DNA of 8,012 nt. Source: JBQCDV01 sp051960855 (GTDB taxonomy: Bacteria; Actinomycetota; Actinomycetes; JAJZTN01). Location: positions 1 to 8,012 of the forward strand of contig JBQCDV010000140.1 in NCBI GenBank assembly GCA_051960855.1, in the 5' to 3' direction. Both the position numbers and the translations under genes were made by a program. How positions within the stretch are numbered: the stretch's first letter is position 1; each line of letters begins with the position of its first letter. The notes under the pieces were generated by a model, which was given only the letters and a program-made list of their open reading frames with translations, was not told where the DNA came from and made no database searches. Shown piece after piece: positions 5,800-8,012 of this stretch.

Positions 5800-7194
5800 A
5801 TGAGCCTCGACGCCTCCGCCTCGCTGGGCCCTCAGCGCGCCTGCGCGCCGGCCTCCGTCATGGCACTGCCCTCCCAGCCAGGCACCGTGATCGACCTGAC
5901 CACTGCCTCCCAGAGAGAGGACGCGGGCAGCGACCGCCGCTGGGACGTCGCCGTCGTGGGCCTCGGGCCCTCCGCCCTGTCTGTCGCCTTGGCCTTCCAC
6001 TCGGCAGGGTGCCGCGTGCTGGGCCTCGACGCAGACCGACGCCGGCTCGCTGCGGCGCGGGCTGGTCATGTCGAGCTGTCGGACAGCGACCGCTCTCGGC
6101 TTGAGCAGGCCCTCGCCGACCACCACTACTTCGAGCTGACGTCGGACACCGAGGACCTGCGACACACCACCGCGGTCATCATCGCCGTGCCAACGCCACT
6201 CGACGAGCACCAGCTGCCCGACCTGTCCATCCTGCGTGCGGCGTGCGAGACGGTCGTCGAGTCGGCGGTCTCGGGCCAGACAATCATCGTGTCCAGCACG
6301 ACCTACGTCGGCTGCACCCGCGAGCTCCTCGTGCGGCCGCTCGCCGAGAAGGGCCTCCGGCCAGGGCTCGACGTGCACGTTGCTTTCAGTCCCGCGCATG
6401 CCGACACCGGCGGCGCACCGGCCGGTCTGGACGAGGCGCCCCGCGTCGTGGGCGGCGTCACGGCAGGCTGCACCCGCGCCGCCGCGGCCGTGGTCGGCCG
6501 GTTGACCTCGACGGTGCATCTGGTGAGCTCGCTCGAAGCCGCCGAAATGACCCGCCTGCTCCAGACCTGCTACCGCGCGGTGAATCTCGCCTTCATCAAT
6601 GAGTTCGCCGACGCCGCCCGCGTGCTCGGCCTTGACGTTGCCGAGCTCATCGGGGCAGCGAGCACGCGAGCCGACCGCTGTGCGCCCTTCTGGCCGAGCG
6701 CTGGCGCTGGAGGCGACGCGATGCCGACCGAGCCGCAGTACCTGCTGTGGCAGCTCCGTAAGCAACGGATGTCCACGCCTCTCGTGGAGCACACCATGCG
6801 CAGCATCGCCCAGCGTCCCCTCCAGGTCGTCGACCGCGCCTGCGAACTGCTCATGCAGCACCGGATCCCGATGCGCGGTGCGCACGTCCTGGTCGTGGGG
6901 GCCGCCTACCAGCCCGACGTCGCCGACGCGGATGGCTCTCCGGCGCTGGACATCCTGCACGGACTCATGTCGATCGGGGCCGACGTGCACTACTACGACC
7001 CCCTGGTCCCCGAAGTGCGGCTGCACGATGGGCGGGCTCTGCAGACTCTTGCCAATCCTCGCGCCGTGGACGCCGACCTCGTCATCGTGCACACGGTCCA
7101 CTCCGGCCAGACGCTTGACTGGCTGCCCCGCACTGCAGTCGTGTTGGACACGACCTACCGACTGGGTCGCGAAACCGGACGCCACCTGCTCTGA
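5800..7194 (+). CDS. UDP-sugar 6-dehydrogenase-family protein lacking the catalytic residues (probable pseudoenzyme)
   Basis: 464 residues. The family (UDP-glucose, UDP-ManNAc and GDP-mannose dehydrogenases) makes sugar acids for polysaccharides by two NAD-dependent oxidations. The architecture is complete: a 47-residue poorly structured leader, an NAD-binding Rossmann domain (VAVVGLGPSAL, 50-60, with Asp77 in GLDAD), SSTTYVG (165-171), a central helix (YRAVNLAFINEFAD, 258-271), a substrate-loop region (297-315) and a C-terminal UDP-binding domain (HVLVVGAAYQPDVAD, 362-376). Key positions are changed: the SPE glutamate is Ala199, the catalytic Lys is Arg252, the next Asn is Thr256, the thiol nucleophile Cys of GGxCxPxD is Ala307, the Asp of that motif is Glu311, AYK is AYQ (Gln371), and the DxRxSP Arg is Asp378. 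The third Gly of GxGxxG is Ala59. The frame is intact without stops, so this is not simple gene decay. A regulatory, binding or new catalytic role is possible; normal dehydrogenase activity is unlikely. Confidence 0.88.
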   Translation: MSLDASASLGPQRACAPASVMALPSQPGTVIDLTTASQREDAGSDRRWDVAVVGLGPSALSVALAFHSAGCRVLGLDADRRRLAAARAGHVELSDSDRSRLEQALADHHYFELTSDTEDLRHTTAVIIAVPTPLDEHQLPDLSILRAACETVVESAVSGQTIIVSSTTYVGCTRELLVRPLAEKGLRPGLDVHVAFSPAHADTGGAPAGLDEAPRVVGGVTAGCTRAAAAVVGRLTSTVHLVSSLEAAEMTRLLQTCYRAVNLAFINEFADAARVLGLDVAELIGAASTRADRCAPFWPSAGAGGDAMPTEPQYLLWQLRKQRMSTPLVEHTMRSIAQRPLQVVDRACELLMQHRIPMRGAHVLVVGAAYQPDVADADGSPALDILHGLMSIGADVHYYDPLVPEVRLHDGRALQTLANPRAVDADLVIVHTVHSGQTLDWLPRTAVVLDTTYRLGRETGRHLL

Positions 7195-7241
7195 GCCGTT
7201 TCCCTTGTCCCGGGCCCGTCGGCGCCTACTGCCGCGTGCAC
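7195..7241. other. Short convergent intergenic gap
   Basis: 47 G+C-rich bases separate the two convergent stop codons. No clear hairpin followed by a T-tract is visible on either strand, so how the two transcripts end is not apparent from the sequence. Confidence 0.6.
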
Positions 7242-7907
7242 CTACTCGCGCGGGGCGCGCCGTCGGTCGAGGCCGCGAGTCTTGTCCATGAGCTCGTGCC
7301 GGTCACTCACCCGGAACTTGTGCATGAGCGCGTGCACGTGCGAGCGCACGGTGACCGGACTGACGTAGAGCCGGCGCGCGATGACGTGCGTGGCATGACC
7401 CTCCTGGAGCAGGCGAAGGACCTCCCATTCGCGAGCCGTGAGCCGCGGAACGGACGACTCGACCGCCACGTCTTCGAGGTGCCGCACCTTGATGGCGTCG
7501 AAGAGGTCGTTCAGCAGTCGACGCGGAAGGACAGCCTCCCCGCGCGCCGCCGCCCGGACAGCCTGAGCCAACCCCTCCCCCGCCGCGGCGGGGAAATAGC
7601 CGGCAGCCCCTGCCCGAACGACGCCGAGCAGCTCAGCGCCGTCGTCCTTGCCCAGGACGACGATGGGTGCGCCGGCATCGACAAGCTCCTCGACGGTCTC
7701 GGCCAAGGAGTGGTCGTGCATCTCCGACACCAGGACGACGCAGTCGCACCTCACGGCCTCGCGCTTGGCGCTGGCCACGGTCCGGGCGATGTGGGCCGAT
7801 CCTTCGAACTCGGATCCCCGCAGGGACCGGCGCACTCGACGCAGCAAGGCATCGTCCTCGGAGACGATGAGTACCGAGGTGGCGGGGCCGTGCAGAGCGG
7901 TAGCCAT
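7242..7907 (-). CDS. LuxR/NarL-family regulator with a degenerate receiver domain
   Basis: 221 residues. The C-terminus (about 154-208) is a clear LuxR/GerE helix-turn-helix: LTAREWEVLRLLQEG, then YVSPVTVRSHVHALMHKF. The N-terminus (about 10-125) has receiver topology: SVLIVSEDDALL, CDCVVLVSEM, APIVVLGKDD, VRAGAAGYFP. The acidic pair Glu17-Asp18/Asp19 is kept, but the phospho-acceptor Asp is absent at the end of the third strand (Ser61, or Val60 by the alternative alignment), the switch Thr/Ser is Gly86, and the conserved Lys after GY is replaced (Phe105-Pro106-Ala107). Phosphorylation by a histidine kinase is therefore unlikely, and no kinase gene is nearby. ATG at 7907 is chosen because GAGG lies five bases upstream; GTG at 7982 would add 25 residues overlapping a promoter-like sequence. 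It is convergent with the dehydrogenase-like gene. Targets are unknown. Confidence 0.88.
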   Translation of the reverse strand: MATALHGPATSVLIVSEDDALLRRVRRSLRGSEFEGSAHIARTVASAKREAVRCDCVVLVSEMHDHSLAETVEELVDAGAPIVVLGKDDGAELLGVVRAGAAGYFPAAAGEGLAQAVRAAARGEAVLPRRLLNDLFDAIKVRHLEDVAVESSVPRLTAREWEVLRLLQEGHATHVIARRLYVSPVTVRSHVHALMHKFRVSDRHELMDKTRGLDRRRAPRE

Positions 7908-7912
7908 TGCGT

Positions 7913-7916
7913 CCTC
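7913..7916 (-). promoter_or_regulatory. Ribosome binding site of the LuxR-type regulator
   Basis: GAGG five bases before ATG at 7907. It favours this start over the upstream in-frame GTG at 7982, which has no purine-rich site before it. Confidence 0.6.
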
Positions 7917-7949
7917 GTCGCTGATGGTGCCACGCAGGAGGTACGGCTG

Positions 7950-7976
7950 GCTATACCCCGCGCGGACCGTTTTCAA
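7950..7976 (-). promoter_or_regulatory. Candidate promoter of the LuxR-type regulator
   Basis: On the minus strand TTGAAA (7971-7976) precedes TATAGC (7950-7955) by 15 bases, a little short of the ideal 17. Transcription would begin near 7943 and leave a leader of roughly 35 bases before ATG at 7907. This agrees with the start chosen from the ribosome site. Function is inferred from hexamer resemblance only. Confidence 0.4.
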
Positions 7977-8012
7977 CGTCACCGAAGGGGGCGTACATAT
8001 CAGGAAACATGC

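Noticed and set aside
5611..7185. Minus-strand open frame of over 500 codons opposite the dehydrogenase-like gene
   Set aside because: The plus-strand frame has recognisable Rossmann and C-terminal dehydrogenase motifs and a ribosome site. The antisense translation shows no family motif and is low in hydrophobic segments.
7195..7262. Possible bidirectional terminator (CGGC/GCCG and GCGCG/CGCGC small stems) between the convergent genes
   Set aside because: Stems are 4-5 bp, lack T-tracts and are common by chance in DNA of this composition.

Overview
The window reads as high-GC (roughly two-thirds G+C) chromosomal DNA from an actinobacterium. Supporting signs are strong G/C third-position codon bias, GTG starts, an exported M4 metallopeptidase with a C-terminal beta-sandwich, a LuxR/NarL-type regulator and an apparently leaderless promoter. 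Genus cannot be fixed from this sequence alone. No rRNA, tRNA, CRISPR array, insertion sequence or integrase was seen.

Layout. Positions 1-1772 (minus) hold the first 590 codons of a glycoside hydrolase family 31 enzyme whose 3' end lies outside the window. Only 9 bp upstream of it, 1782-3322 (minus) is a complete two-gene AbiE system: abiEi (antitoxin/repressor) and abiEii (nucleotidyltransferase toxin), joined by a GTGA stop/start overlap. The 60 bp between abiEi and the next gene is mostly a near-perfect 19-bp inverted repeat (18/19 match) whose arms cover a plausible -35 and -10; this is probably the autoregulatory operator. Positions 3383-5530 (minus) encode a secreted thermolysin-type (M4) prepropeptidase. 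Positions 5531-5799 form a divergent control region with a locally lower GC stretch and a 7-bp-arm inverted repeat. Positions 5800-7194 (plus) encode a protein with the full three-domain architecture of UDP-sugar 6-dehydrogenases but lacking nearly all catalytic residues. Convergent with it, 7242-7907 (minus) encodes a LuxR-type regulator whose receiver domain lacks the phospho-acceptor Asp and the conserved Lys.

How the genes relate. abiEi/abiEii form one functional unit and, by spacing, may share a transcript with the GH31 gene, although no metabolic link is evident. The M4 peptidase acts outside the cell. The right-hand pair is the most unusual part: a dehydrogenase-like protein without its catalytic centre lies tail-to-tail with a regulator that has a degenerate receiver. 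Their adjacency is seen in the sequence; any functional link is speculation. The whole window was read by eye; no database search was possible.
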